From NCBI GenBank assembly GCA_900548195.1, contig URJQ01000019.1:1-27998 (forward strand): a DNA stretch of 27,998 bases, in the 5' to 3' direction. Source of the stretch: an uncultured Prevotella sp. GTDB taxonomy: Bacteria; Bacteroidota; Bacteroidia; Bacteroidales; Bacteroidaceae. The position numbers were made by a program, and so were the translations under genes. How positions within the stretch are numbered: position 1 is the stretch's first letter; each line of letters begins with the position of its first letter. Below are positions 7,710 to 17,200 of this stretch, piece by piece. The notes beneath the pieces are model-generated. The model worked only from the letters and a program-made list of their open reading frames with translations. It made no database searches and was not told the origin of the DNA.

Positions 7710-9440
7710 ATGCGAATTATTACAACCTTTTTATCATTATTTATCCTCATGCTTCCACTACAAGCCAAGAAAACAAAGACAGTAGAAATCAAACTAATAG
7801 AGACTTCTGACGTGCATGGAATGTTCTTTCCTATCAATTATATGACAGGAAAACCTATAGATGGAACATTGGCAAGAGTAAGCAGTTACGTGAAAGCGGA
7901 ACGCAAGAAGTATGGTAATAACCTCATATTACTGGAGAATGGCGACCTTCTTCAGGGACAACCAACAAACTATTACTGGAATTTTATCAACACAAAAGAG
8001 CCTAATATCGGTGCTACTATCATCAATTATATGGGTTATGACGCCCAGAATTTCGGCAATCACGATGTGGAAACGGGCCATAAGGTATATGATAAATGGG
8101 TAAAAGAGGTGAAATGTCCGGTATTGGGCGCTAATATCATCAACGATGCGACAGGCGAACCATACGTTACACCTTATATTATATTAGAGCGAGAGGGCGT
8201 AAAAATCGCAATTCTCGGTATGCTCACGCCAGCAATTCCAAACTGGCTCAGCAAGGATATATGGGAAGGAATGCACTTTGAGGAAATGATTTCATCGGCA
8301 AAGCGCTGGGTTAAGGTGATAAAAGAGAAGGAAAAGCCTGACGTCATCATCGGTCTTTTCCACTCAGGCAAAGAAGGTGGCATCACAACTCCTGATTATT
8401 GCGAAAATGCAAGCAAGAGTGTTGCCGAGCAAGTGCCGGGATTTGACATTATTTTCTATGGTCACGACCATCAACCATACTGTGGTAAAACCGTCAACAG
8501 CGAAGGAAAGAGCGTCTATATCATAGATCCTGCTAATCATGCAAAGATGGTTGGAGAGGCAATAATCAAGGTAACACTCGACGGAAAGAAGGTGATAAAC
8601 AAGGAAATTACGGCTTCTCTCCCATCAATGAAGGAGCAACCGGTGGACGAAGATTATATGCAGACCTTCCAAAAGGAGATAAAAGAACTTGAGGCATTCA
8701 CCTCAAAAGTGGTAGGAACCTTTGAGACTTCTGTCTATACTCGCGATGCTTTCTTTGGTTCTTCTGCATTTTCTGACCTTGTTCACAATCTGCAGTTGTC
8801 CATAACTGGCGCAGATATATCATTCAATGCACCGCTTATGATGAACGCATCAATAGAGAAAGGTCCTGTGACTATGGCAGATATGTTCAATCTCTATAAA
8901 TATGAGAACAAACTTTACATGCTTAAGATGCGCGGCTCTGAGATACATAAGTACCTTGAAATGAGTTATTCACTTTGGACAAATCAGATGAAGACGACTG
9001 ATGACCACATACTTCTCTTTGACGAAACGCATACAGACAAGCGCAATAGCGGACTGAAGAATGCCTATTACAACTTCGACAGTGCGGCAGGCATTATCTA
9101 TACTGTCGATGTAACGAAGCCAAAGGGCGAGAAAATCACGATTATCAGCATGGCAGATGGCACACCTTTCTCAGAGGATGCTTGGTATAAGGTGTCAATG
9201 AACTCGTATCGTGGCAACGGTGGCGGAGAGTTATTGACCCGCGGTGCAGGTATTCCTAAGGACGAAATAGAGTCACGCATCATCTATCGTTCCGAACTCG
9301 ATATGCGTTATTATTTCATGAAGGAGATAGAACGCCTCGGACACGTCTATCCTAAGGCAAACAACAACTGGCATTTCATTCCAGACGAGTTTGCCATTCC
9401 TGGAATTATTCGCGACAAAGCTATACTCTTTAAGCAATAG
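7710..9440 (+). CDS. Exported UshA-type 5'-nucleotidase / 2',3'-cyclic phosphodiesterase
   Basis: This 576-aa secreted phosphoesterase probably frees phosphate and nucleosides from nucleotides outside the cytoplasm. It begins MRIITTFLSLFILMLPLQAKK, a signal peptide. The calcineurin-like domain (~28-290) shows the metal-binding blocks ETSDVHGMF, LENGDLLQG, NFGNHDVE and FYGHDHQP. The C-terminal 5'-nucleotidase domain (~330-535) contains NAPLMMNASIEKGPVTMADMF-type substrate-site sequence. The frame is open back to 7575, but the extra residues are Q/N/T-rich repeat sequence from the leader, so ATG 7710 before the signal peptide is chosen. It is a single gene. The exact substrate (nucleotide, cyclic nucleotide or UDP-sugar) is not determined. 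Confidence 0.88.
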   Translation: MRIITTFLSLFILMLPLQAKKTKTVEIKLIETSDVHGMFFPINYMTGKPIDGTLARVSSYVKAERKKYGNNLILLENGDLLQGQPTNYYWNFINTKEPNIGATIINYMGYDAQNFGNHDVETGHKVYDKWVKEVKCPVLGANIINDATGEPYVTPYIILEREGVKIAILGMLTPAIPNWLSKDIWEGMHFEEMISSAKRWVKVIKEKEKPDVIIGLFHSGKEGGITTPDYCENASKSVAEQVPGFDIIFYGHDHQPYCGKTVNSEGKSVYIIDPANHAKMVGEAIIKVTLDGKKVINKEITASLPSMKEQPVDEDYMQTFQKEIKELEAFTSKVVGTFETSVYTRDAFFGSSAFSDLVHNLQLSITGADISFNAPLMMNASIEKGPVTMADMFNLYKYENKLYMLKMRGSEIHKYLEMSYSLWTNQMKTTDDHILLFDETHTDKRNSGLKNAYYNFDSAAGIIYTVDVTKPKGEKITIISMADGTPFSEDAWYKVSMNSYRGNGGGELLTRGAGIPKDEIESRIIYRSELDMRYYFMKEIERLGHVYPKANNNWHFIPDEFAIPGIIRDKAILFKQ

Positions 9441-9469
9441 AAAAAAGTCAACATCACTTTTGTTTTATT

Positions 9470-9709
9470 GTAAAAACTATGCTTTCAAGATGTAAAAGCT
9501 AAACCATTAAAAAGTAAAATAAACTATCGGAAAGTAAAAACTAAACTATTAGGAGGTAATGACTAAACTATTAGGAGGTAATGACTAAACTATTAGAAAG
9601 TAATGACTAAACTATTAGAAGGTAATGACTAAACTATTAGGAAGTAAAAACTATGTTATTACGTTGTGAAAGCTTGGATATTGCAATGTAATACCTATTT
9701 TTTGCATAG
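9470..9709. repeat. Degenerate tandem array, 22-bp period, about 11 units
   Basis: Eleven consecutive units begin with G(T/A)AA-like sequence at 9470, 9492, 9514, 9534, 9556, 9578, 9600, 9622, 9644, 9666 and 9688. All are 22 bp except the third (20 bp). The five central units (9534-9643) are near identical, of the form GTAATGACTAAACTATTAG plus three purines. The outer units diverge but keep the register. The period is not a multiple of three and stops occur in every unit, so it is not coding. It lies 30 bp after the nucleotidase stop. Confidence 0.9.
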
Positions 9710-9739
9710 CAATTATAAAATAAAAAAAAGTGCGTTGTA

Positions 9740-9919
9740 ATTCCACCTTTCCACCTCAAAGAACTTAACCACCTAAGTATCAGGTGAATAAATAGGGTGG
9801 AATTAGGGTGGAATTAGGGTGGAACTTCTCAATATTCCACCCTAATTCCACCCTATATTCCACCGACCCTACCCTATTGACAATCAATACTTTACAAAAC
9901 AAAGGTGGAAGAGTGGAAT
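9740..9919. repeat. Nested inverted repeats of GGTGGAA words upstream of the HTCS gene
   Basis: The outer arms (9740-9756 and 9903-9919) match at 15 of 17 positions when inverted. The inner left arm 9791-9824 holds three copies of GGGTGGAA separated by TTA. The inner right arm 9834-9876 holds the complementary TTCCACCCTAA words with one interruption. The whole would fold into a long hairpin within a hairpin. It ends about 90 bp before the HTCS start. No clean TANNTTTG promoter was found in this gap. Confidence 0.8.
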
Positions 9920-10008
9920 TTCAAAGCACTTTTTTATTTTTTAATAATAATACTCAATTATACTACGCCATAAAACTACAACACATCCAACAAACAATAA
10001 CCTAAACA

Positions 10009-13000
10009 ATGCTACGAACTATTCTCTTTCTATATTTCTGTTTTATGTCCATTGACATAGAAGCCCAGACAGGATGGTTTATACCATCAAGCAAATTCAG
10101 TAGTGGATTGATAAATGATGTCTGCCAAGATGGAGATGGCTTTATATGGGTGGCTACAGATTATGGACTTAACAGATTTGATGGTTATCGCTTTACTACT
10201 TTCCTTCACCAGCGAAATGACACTACTACGCTGAGCAGCAACATCGTGGGAGTTCTATTTTGTGATAAGAAGGGAAATTTGTGGATTGGCACTACAAAAG
10301 GTTTGGACCGCTATAACCACACCACTGGAAGATTTACACACTATCCTTTTGCGGATGGTGCGAAGCCTCGTGTTACAGAAATCGGACAACTATCTGACGG
10401 CCGACTATATGTAGGAACAAGCGGATACCACGGTAACTACGTACTCGATGGCAATTCACAATTAGTACATTGGGATGAGGGCGACACGTCTATACACTTT
10501 GTAAACAATACATTATCAGACTCAAAGGGAAGATTTTGGCAATGTTCCTCAGGCGATTTATTTACAATAAAAGGAAAGAATGGACTACACCGCATGAAGT
10601 CTGATTTAGGTTTTGTCGTAGATTTTGCCGAGCGAGGTGATGAGATATTGATAGTCTGTCAGAATGGTATATATAGTTATCGCAATGATAAGCTTTCTGT
10701 AACAGACTTCGATATGAAAGCAAAAAATCCTGATGTCATATTTCAAAGCGTGTATATTGACAGGCATAAGAACGTCTGGTTAGGCACTCGTGGCGATGGT
10801 CTTTTCCGTTTGTCTGCCAACAGTAAAAAGATGGAGCGTATAGAAATCCATACAGAAAGCTTCGATTTGAACTCCGCAAAGATTTGGGCTATCACGGAAG
10901 ACCGAATGGGTAATATCTGGTTGGGATGCCATTCTCGCGGACTACTTATGTTACAGAGAAAAGCACAACAGTTTCAATCATGGAGCTTTAAGGCACAAAA
11001 TGTTAATCTAAGTTCGACTGTCACATCTATATGTGAAGGCGATAATAGCATGATATGGTGTACAATACAGGGCAATGGCGTCTATGGTTTTGATCGTAAT
11101 GGGCACATTATTTCGCATCCTTCAGCCCCTTCTTCTGCCGAATGTATATATCGTGATGGGCAAAAACGATATTGGTTAGGCACAGGAAATAGCCTTTATA
11201 GTTATAATCCTGTCAATGGGAATAGCGAGAAGATGTGTTCATTCGATTGCGATCAGTTCCACTGTATGACAAGCGACGCTAATGGAAAGCTCTATATCTC
11301 AACCTTTTCTCGCGGTTTTTGCATCTTCGACCCTATCACTCGCCAACTTCGCAATATCAATAGTTCACAGAAAAAGGAACGAAACGGATGGCTATGTAAC
11401 GATTGGGTAATGGCAATGACATTCGACCATTCTGGTAATCTATGGCTTGCTACATCATCAGGCATATCATGTTATAATCCAAAAACTGACAGTTTCCGGC
11501 AGTTTAAGAATCGCAATAACATTCTAAACGATATATTGTGTTTCTCTATATGCGAGACAAACGACGGCAATATTATGATTGGTACTGCCGAAGGACTCTA
11601 TATATGTAATGCTCACACTGGAGACGTAACACCTTTTGCTGGTGGTCTGCCCGACAAAGTAGTGGGCTACATATCAGAAGATGAAAATGGAGACCTATGG
11701 TGTGCCACGTCTATGGGTATCTGGCAATACGACAAAAAGAGGCAGCAATACATCGGTCATGTCAGTGGTTACGGTCTCACCTCACATGAATATATCAATT
11801 GTATTGGACTAAAAGCGTCCAATGGTTGCATCTGCTTTGCAAACAATGACGGGCTGACTGTGTTTGATCCACACCAAGTGAAAGGTAGTAACACTTCATT
11901 ACCCAAAGTAGTCTTGACTGATTTCCTCATAGCAGGCAAGTCACAGCCTTTTGCATCCAATTCATCTTCTCTCACAATCTCTTATCTTGACAATCTCCTT
12001 GCTCTGGAGTTCTCGTTACTCGACTTTAACTATCCTGCAAGCATTGTATTTGAATACCGCATAAATGGAGGTAAATGGATGACCAACTCAGAAGGTCAGA
12101 ATAGCATACAGTTAAGTCGTCTGCAACCTGGAACTTATCATATTGATGTGCGAGCCACTGCTTTAGGTATCTATTCTCCTGTCACTTCGCTTACTATCGA
12201 GGTCACACCACCGTGGTATTGCTCCACTACAGCATACATCTTCTATGCCATTGCCATTATATTTATAATAATGTATATAGCTAAGACATGGCGACGCAGA
12301 GAGCGTCATCGCCTTGATGAAGATAAAATGAAATTTCTTATCAATGCCACACACGATATCCGCTCGCCTCTTACGCTGATTATGGGGCCTATTAAGAAAC
12401 TGAAGACTACGGATTTGGATAAACTGAAGACTACAGAGGAAATCCAATCGTTCTGCACATCCGTTCTCCAACCATCTATTCAGACCATCGACCGCAACGC
12501 TGAGCGACTGATGCTTCTCGTCAATCAAATTCTCGATGAACGCAAAATAGATAAGAAACAGATGCAATTACAGTGCCGAGAGACAAATATGGTAGGATTT
12601 ATCGCCAGCATCTGCAAACTATATCAATATAATGCCAACCAACGCAATATCACATTCACTTTCGAACATGATAAGGATTATGTGTTGGTATGGATAGATC
12701 GTCAGAATTTCGATAAAGTAATCAGCAATCTTTTGAGCAATGCTTTCAAATACACCTACGATGGCGGAATGGTCAAAGTGGTGCTAAGAGAATTGGAAAA
12801 AGAGATTGAAATAATGGTAATCGACAATGGAATGGGCATTAAAGATACTGACAAGAAACGTATCTTCGACCGCTTTTACCAAGGCTCAAACGCTGATAGC
12901 ATCGGTATGCAAGGCACTGGAATAGGTTTAAACCTTAGTCAGAGCATTGTCAAAATGCATGGAGGACTGATAAAGGTGGGAAACCGTACCGATAGTGAGC

Positions 13001-13884
13001 AAGGCACTTGCTTTGTCGTGACAATTCCAAAGGGGAATAGACATCTAAAAGCGGAAGAGATAGTCAATGATACTCCTGCGAAAGAGGTCCTTTCTACCCA
13101 TAATGTCAAGCAGACTTATCGTCAATTCAGTATTCTTATTGCTGACGATGATGCTGAGATTGCCGACTATATCATTGCAGAATTAGGCAACAAATATAAG
13201 TTTGAGCACGCTCCTAACGGGAAAGATGCCCTCAAACGCTTGCTTACTGGGCAATATGACCTTGTCATTAGCGATGTTATGATGCCAGAAATGGATGGTA
13301 TTACCCTGCTGAAACGCATCAAGGAGAATCCGAATATCTCGCAGTTGCCTGTCATTATGCTTACCTCAAAAGCAGAAATAGAGCATAAACTGGAAGGTCT
13401 GAAGAATGGAGCTGACGCTTACATTGCAAAACCTTTCAGTATGGATGAACTGCATATTCAGATTGACAATCTCATAGACAACGTACGCAGGCTACGAGGT
13501 AAATTCAGTGGTGCACTTAAGCAAGAAGAACGCGTAGAGAATATTGAGATAAAGGGGAATGATGAAGCCCTTATGGATCGTATCATGCAATCTATCAATG
13601 CCAATATGTCATCACCTGAATATAATGTAGATACTCTCGCTTCTGATGTCGGTCTTAGTCGCGCCCAACTGCATCGTAAGATGAAAGAAATAACAGGCAT
13701 CTCCACAGGTCGCTTCCTTCGCAATATCCGAATGGAGCAAGCGGCTCGTCTGTTACGCGAAGGTAAGGTCAACATCTCGCAGATTGCAGACAAAGTAGGT
13801 TACATTGATCAGGCTCATTTCTCTACTGCGTTCAAGACTCATTTCGGTTTATCTCCTAAAGAGTTCTTAGAAAAGAAAGAATAA
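10009..13884 (+). CDS. Hybrid two-component system sensor/regulator (HTCS)
   Basis: This 1291-aa one-protein two-component system is of the kind that controls polysaccharide utilisation loci in Bacteroidetes. Order: signal peptide (~1-20); many two-component propeller repeats (~24-665, e.g. DGFIWVATDYGLNRFDG, GNLWIGTTKGLDRY) forming a periplasmic double beta-propeller; a Y_Y_Y domain (~670-735); one TM helix (~740-760); HisKA with phospho-acceptor His782 (NATHDIRSPL); HATPase (~875-1005, DNGMGI and GTGIGLNLS boxes); receiver with Asp1089 (ISDVMMPEMDG) and the Lys of IAKPF; and an AraC-type DNA-binding domain (~1190-1288). All catalytic residues are present. It probably senses a xylan fragment and activates the GH98/GH115 genes downstream; the ligand is inferred from context. 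Confidence 0.95.
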   Translation: MLRTILFLYFCFMSIDIEAQTGWFIPSSKFSSGLINDVCQDGDGFIWVATDYGLNRFDGYRFTTFLHQRNDTTTLSSNIVGVLFCDKKGNLWIGTTKGLDRYNHTTGRFTHYPFADGAKPRVTEIGQLSDGRLYVGTSGYHGNYVLDGNSQLVHWDEGDTSIHFVNNTLSDSKGRFWQCSSGDLFTIKGKNGLHRMKSDLGFVVDFAERGDEILIVCQNGIYSYRNDKLSVTDFDMKAKNPDVIFQSVYIDRHKNVWLGTRGDGLFRLSANSKKMERIEIHTESFDLNSAKIWAITEDRMGNIWLGCHSRGLLMLQRKAQQFQSWSFKAQNVNLSSTVTSICEGDNSMIWCTIQGNGVYGFDRNGHIISHPSAPSSAECIYRDGQKRYWLGTGNSLYSYNPVNGNSEKMCSFDCDQFHCMTSDANGKLYISTFSRGFCIFDPITRQLRNINSSQKKERNGWLCNDWVMAMTFDHSGNLWLATSSGISCYNPKTDSFRQFKNRNNILNDILCFSICETNDGNIMIGTAEGLYICNAHTGDVTPFAGGLPDKVVGYISEDENGDLWCATSMGIWQYDKKRQQYIGHVSGYGLTSHEYINCIGLKASNGCICFANNDGLTVFDPHQVKGSNTSLPKVVLTDFLIAGKSQPFASNSSSLTISYLDNLLALEFSLLDFNYPASIVFEYRINGGKWMTNSEGQNSIQLSRLQPGTYHIDVRATALGIYSPVTSLTIEVTPPWYCSTTAYIFYAIAIIFIIMYIAKTWRRRERHRLDEDKMKFLINATHDIRSPLTLIMGPIKKLKTTDLDKLKTTEEIQSFCTSVLQPSIQTIDRNAERLMLLVNQILDERKIDKKQMQLQCRETNMVGFIASICKLYQYNANQRNITFTFEHDKDYVLVWIDRQNFDKVISNLLSNAFKYTYDGGMVKVVLRELEKEIEIMVIDNGMGIKDTDKKRIFDRFYQGSNADSIGMQGTGIGLNLSQSIVKMHGGLIKVGNRTDSEQGTCFVVTIPKGNRHLKAEEIVNDTPAKEVLSTHNVKQTYRQFSILIADDDAEIADYIIAELGNKYKFEHAPNGKDALKRLLTGQYDLVISDVMMPEMDGITLLKRIKENPNISQLPVIMLTSKAEIEHKLEGLKNGADAYIAKPFSMDELHIQIDNLIDNVRRLRGKFSGALKQEERVENIEIKGNDEALMDRIMQSINANMSSPEYNVDTLASDVGLSRAQLHRKMKEITGISTGRFLRNIRMEQAARLLREGKVNISQIADKVGYIDQAHFSTAFKTHFGLSPKEFLEKKE

Positions 13885-13899
13885 GATGGAGAATCCATT

Positions 13900-14077
13900 A
13901 ATGTAAGAATGAAGAATACATTAAATGGAGAATAGAGAATACATTAAATGAAGAATGAAGATTATGTTCTTCGCCTTGAGGTTTCATATTGAGAAACAAG
14001 ACTAAATTCTATTCTTTATTCTCCATTCTTCATTCTTCATTTTGGACATTCTTCATTTTGAACATTCTTCATTTTGT
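13900..14077. repeat. Inverted and direct GAATGAAGA repeats between the HTCS and GH98 genes
   Basis: The left side repeats GAATGAAGAATAC and ATTAAATGGAGAAT words. The right side repeats their complements. The best arms are perfect over 15 bp (13946-13960 with 14028-14042). A separate direct repeat of about 16 bp (ACATTCTTCATTTTG with minor variants) recurs at 14036-14077. Read from the HTCS gene it gives a large purine/pyrimidine hairpin that could end or slow transcription, although no clean T-run follows it. Confidence 0.75.
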
Positions 14078-14094
14078 TACAAACTCTCTAAATT

Positions 14095-14106
14095 TCAAAC
14101 GTTTGA
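14095..14106. promoter_or_regulatory. 12-bp perfect palindrome upstream of the GH98 promoter
   Basis: TCAAACGTTTGA is a perfect palindrome lying 32 bp before the -33 box. The position suits an activator site, possibly for the AraC domain of the adjacent HTCS. That link is inferred. Confidence 0.45.
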
Positions 14107-14119
14107 GACATTTTCCAAT

Positions 14120-14155
14120 ATACATGCGACAAAATTCTTTTGATGTTGCATGTAT
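14120..14155. promoter_or_regulatory. Dyad over the GH98 -33 box (candidate HTCS operator)
   Basis: ATACATGCGACA (14120-14131) and TGTTGCATGTAT (14144-14155) are inverted copies that match at 11 of 12 positions, with a 12-bp spacer. The arms are 24 bp apart, placing them on similar helix faces. The dyad covers the -33 element. It is the most convincing operator-like structure in the glycan unit. Confidence 0.6.
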
Positions 14156-14169
14156 TTTTTATTCCTTTG
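14139..14169 (+). promoter_or_regulatory. GH98 promoter
   Basis: TTTG (14139-14142) is followed 19 bp later by TTCCTTTG (14162-14169), one mismatch from TANNTTTG. The start site would be near 14173, about 28 nt before the GH98 ATG. The imperfect -7 box fits a promoter needing an activator. Confidence 0.65.
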
Positions 14170-14201
14170 CAGACGAAAATCAAAACTACTAAAAAGAAAC
14201 A

Positions 14202-17200
14202 ATGAAAAGACTAATCATTTTCCTGACAGGCTTATTATGCCTATGCTTTTCTGCTTCAGCACAACAACGCCGTCCCATTGACAATGAACATCCTCTGTGG
14301 ATGGTACATATCGACGTATGGAATGCTGCCGATCCACAAAAGATTATCAATCTTATTCCTGATGACATTAAGCCTTGGGTATGCATGAATCTGAGCCTTT
14401 CATGCCAATATGATAAGGAGAAGAATGTCTATAAGATGCCACGAAGTGCAGTGAGAACTTACAAATCATGGGCTTCTATCTGTCAGCTCAACGGGCTTTG
14501 GTTTACTTGCCAACCAGCCTCTGGAGGACGCACGCATCTACAAGTGGACGACCTTGAGACGTTTGAGTATTTCTTCAAGCATTATCCCAATTTCTTAGGT
14601 TGGAACTTTGCCGAACAATTTTGGGGCTTCGATGATAATGATATGGGATCTGCCACACAGGTGGGACAGATAGCTTTGTTTGCCAACCTTGTGAAAATGT
14701 CACACAAATATGGTGGCTTCTTGACTATATCATTCTGCGGAAACATCTGGAGCCACGGCTTAAGTCCTGTTGGAATGATGAAGAGAAATCAGGATTTGCT
14801 TCAAGCATGCCGCGACTATCCTGAGGCTATACTTTGGCTTTACAAATATACCCAACCTTGGTGTTTCTACAATGCCGAGAGTGTTACTTTGTCGCCATTT
14901 ATTAGTGGTTTGGCAAAAAACTACGGTGTACGCTACGACCGTTGTGGGTGGTGTGGTGCTATGGATAGTGCTCTTGGCAATAATAAAGCTAAATATCCTA
15001 TTGCTGCTGGCATCGGCACAGTAATGGAACAATGTGGTGTGAATGGTGGAGCCGTCTGGGACGGTCCTGAAACCATTCCTGATGAATGTTTCAAGGAGAG
15101 TAACAATTCCATTGTAGATGGTTATACACGTCGTAATTGGACTGTTTATGATGGTTTCCGAGGTGCGTGGATAGATATGTTTCGAAAGATTATCGACGGT
15201 ACATTATATATTCCTACACGCAAAGAAGTGGTGGATAGCACACGTATCGCCATACTTGCCAACACCTCTTCTGGCAGTGATGAAGACAAATATGCTTCTT
15301 GGGGTAGTCTCTATGATGGCTTATACAAGCAAAATGACCCTACAAACCCAGGCAACGGACAATGGATGGAGAACAGATGTTACTTCAAAAAGACGGGACG
15401 TTACCGCACTATCCCTCTCTGCATAGAAATGTATGACGACATCGCCAAGACGATTCCGATGAAGATAAATCGCGCCACAGCAAAGTCAAATTGGGCAAAT
15501 ATCAAGACGAAAACGGCTCTTTTCGATAAGTATTACCCAAAGATGTCAACTGGCGACCTTTTCGTTTCGCGCGTACAAAACCAACTTATCACATATACCC
15601 CTTATACTTATTTGAACAATAAGCGTACAGCCACTGGCAGAATGCCTCTTCTCTACAACTCCTGCGACTCATTAACCATGACTTTAGGAATGCTCGGCAG
15701 TGGCATTGTGCGTGAGTATAGCGACCATATTGATTTCTATCTTAACAATTATCGCTCTGATTCCACTGCGGTAGTGACCGAAACTATTTCCATCATTGGA
15801 GCCTCTGGAGAGCCTTCTTTTACAATCAAAAAGGGACAATTAGCTAAAGGCAATGCCACGGCAGAATGGAATTCTGTTACTGGTGTCTATACTCTTACTG
15901 TCAACCACTTGGGAGGTATCAACATTTCAGTCAACTGTAAAGGCAATGCCACCGACCGTAAGACATACTGCCCAACGCCTATTGCTCTGCCATCACCTAA
16001 GCAACCAGAAGATTATCATGGTGAGATTATCGTAGAAGCTGAGAATATGGACTATAAGAACATTGGCAGAATACGATTAGTAAATCCTTACGGAGACTAT
16101 TTCCCTGACATTGTGGAGTTTGCTGGTAATGGTTTCGTGGAGATGGGAAACAACACTTCCGCCACTCTGCGCCATCAGTTGAGCATAAAGGATGGGGGCA
16201 TTTACCGTATCTCTATACGCTATTCCAATTCTCCTAAGAAGGGAAAAATGCGTGCCATCGTCAATGGCAAAACTACAATGATTGATATAGAGAAGACAGC
16301 CGAGGGCGAATGGCGCAAGACCACCTTTGACGCTACTCTGAAATCAGGTTCTAATAAATTGATTGTGACTAACACAGATGGACTCCCAGTCTATATAGAC
16401 CAGATTATCTATACCCCTGCAGACAAAGAAGCGGAACGCTACGCCATCAATATTCGCAAAGCACAGCATGGCGGTATCACTTCTGACATCAGCGAGGCAA
16501 CTGAGGGCGAAACTGTTACTCTCCGCATTTCTTGCGATAATGGCTACCGCTTGAAAGAATTGCGTATGGTAAACGGTGTGCATTTCACCAATGGCACCAC
16601 ATTCAGCATGGATTCTTATGATGAAGCAAATCAGACAATCACTTTCGTAATGCCAGACGATCAGGTGACCATACAGCCAGTCTTTGGCAATATCAATGAA
16701 TTGGACGCTACATATTGGCTTGATTTCAGCAGCACAGAATCTGGAACTTTGCCTCCTGGATGGCGTTGCATTCAGGAAAACAATGATGTGCATGAATATC
16801 CTAATTCCTATACTAATGGTAGCAGAACAATGAGCGGTTTTAATGGTTTTCAGAGCAAAGCCATATATTGGCGCAACAATAGCGCTGAGTATGGACGACA
16901 GAGTGACTATCCTCTTTCTTTGGAACCTGGCGATTATAATTTGGGTTTCACTACTGCTGCGTGGAGGAACACTCCACAGTATAAGGTAAAGATTATGACA
17001 TCTGACGGCATTGTCATTGCTCAGAGTAGCACTATCACTGCAACGCCGAATGCTAACGGATATACATCAGCTGACCTTTCCTCTGCACAGACGGTCTCTC
17101 TTCCATTCTCTATCTCAGAGAAAGGCGACTACATCATCTGCTTTGAAGATGTCAGTACCGCTGGTGGATACCACGAATTCCTGCTTCTCGAATGCTACAT

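Noticed and set aside
9470..9709. CRISPR array.
   Set aside because: Units are 22 bp with no spacers, they degrade toward both ends, and no cas genes are present.
9808..10005. A 65-codon open frame before the HTCS gene.
   Set aside because: It is read through the GGTGGAA inverted repeat and its protein is simply the repeat translated.
13989..14192. A 67-codon open frame upstream of GH98.
   Set aside because: It covers the simple repeat, both candidate operators and the promoter; no ribosome-binding context or domain is visible.
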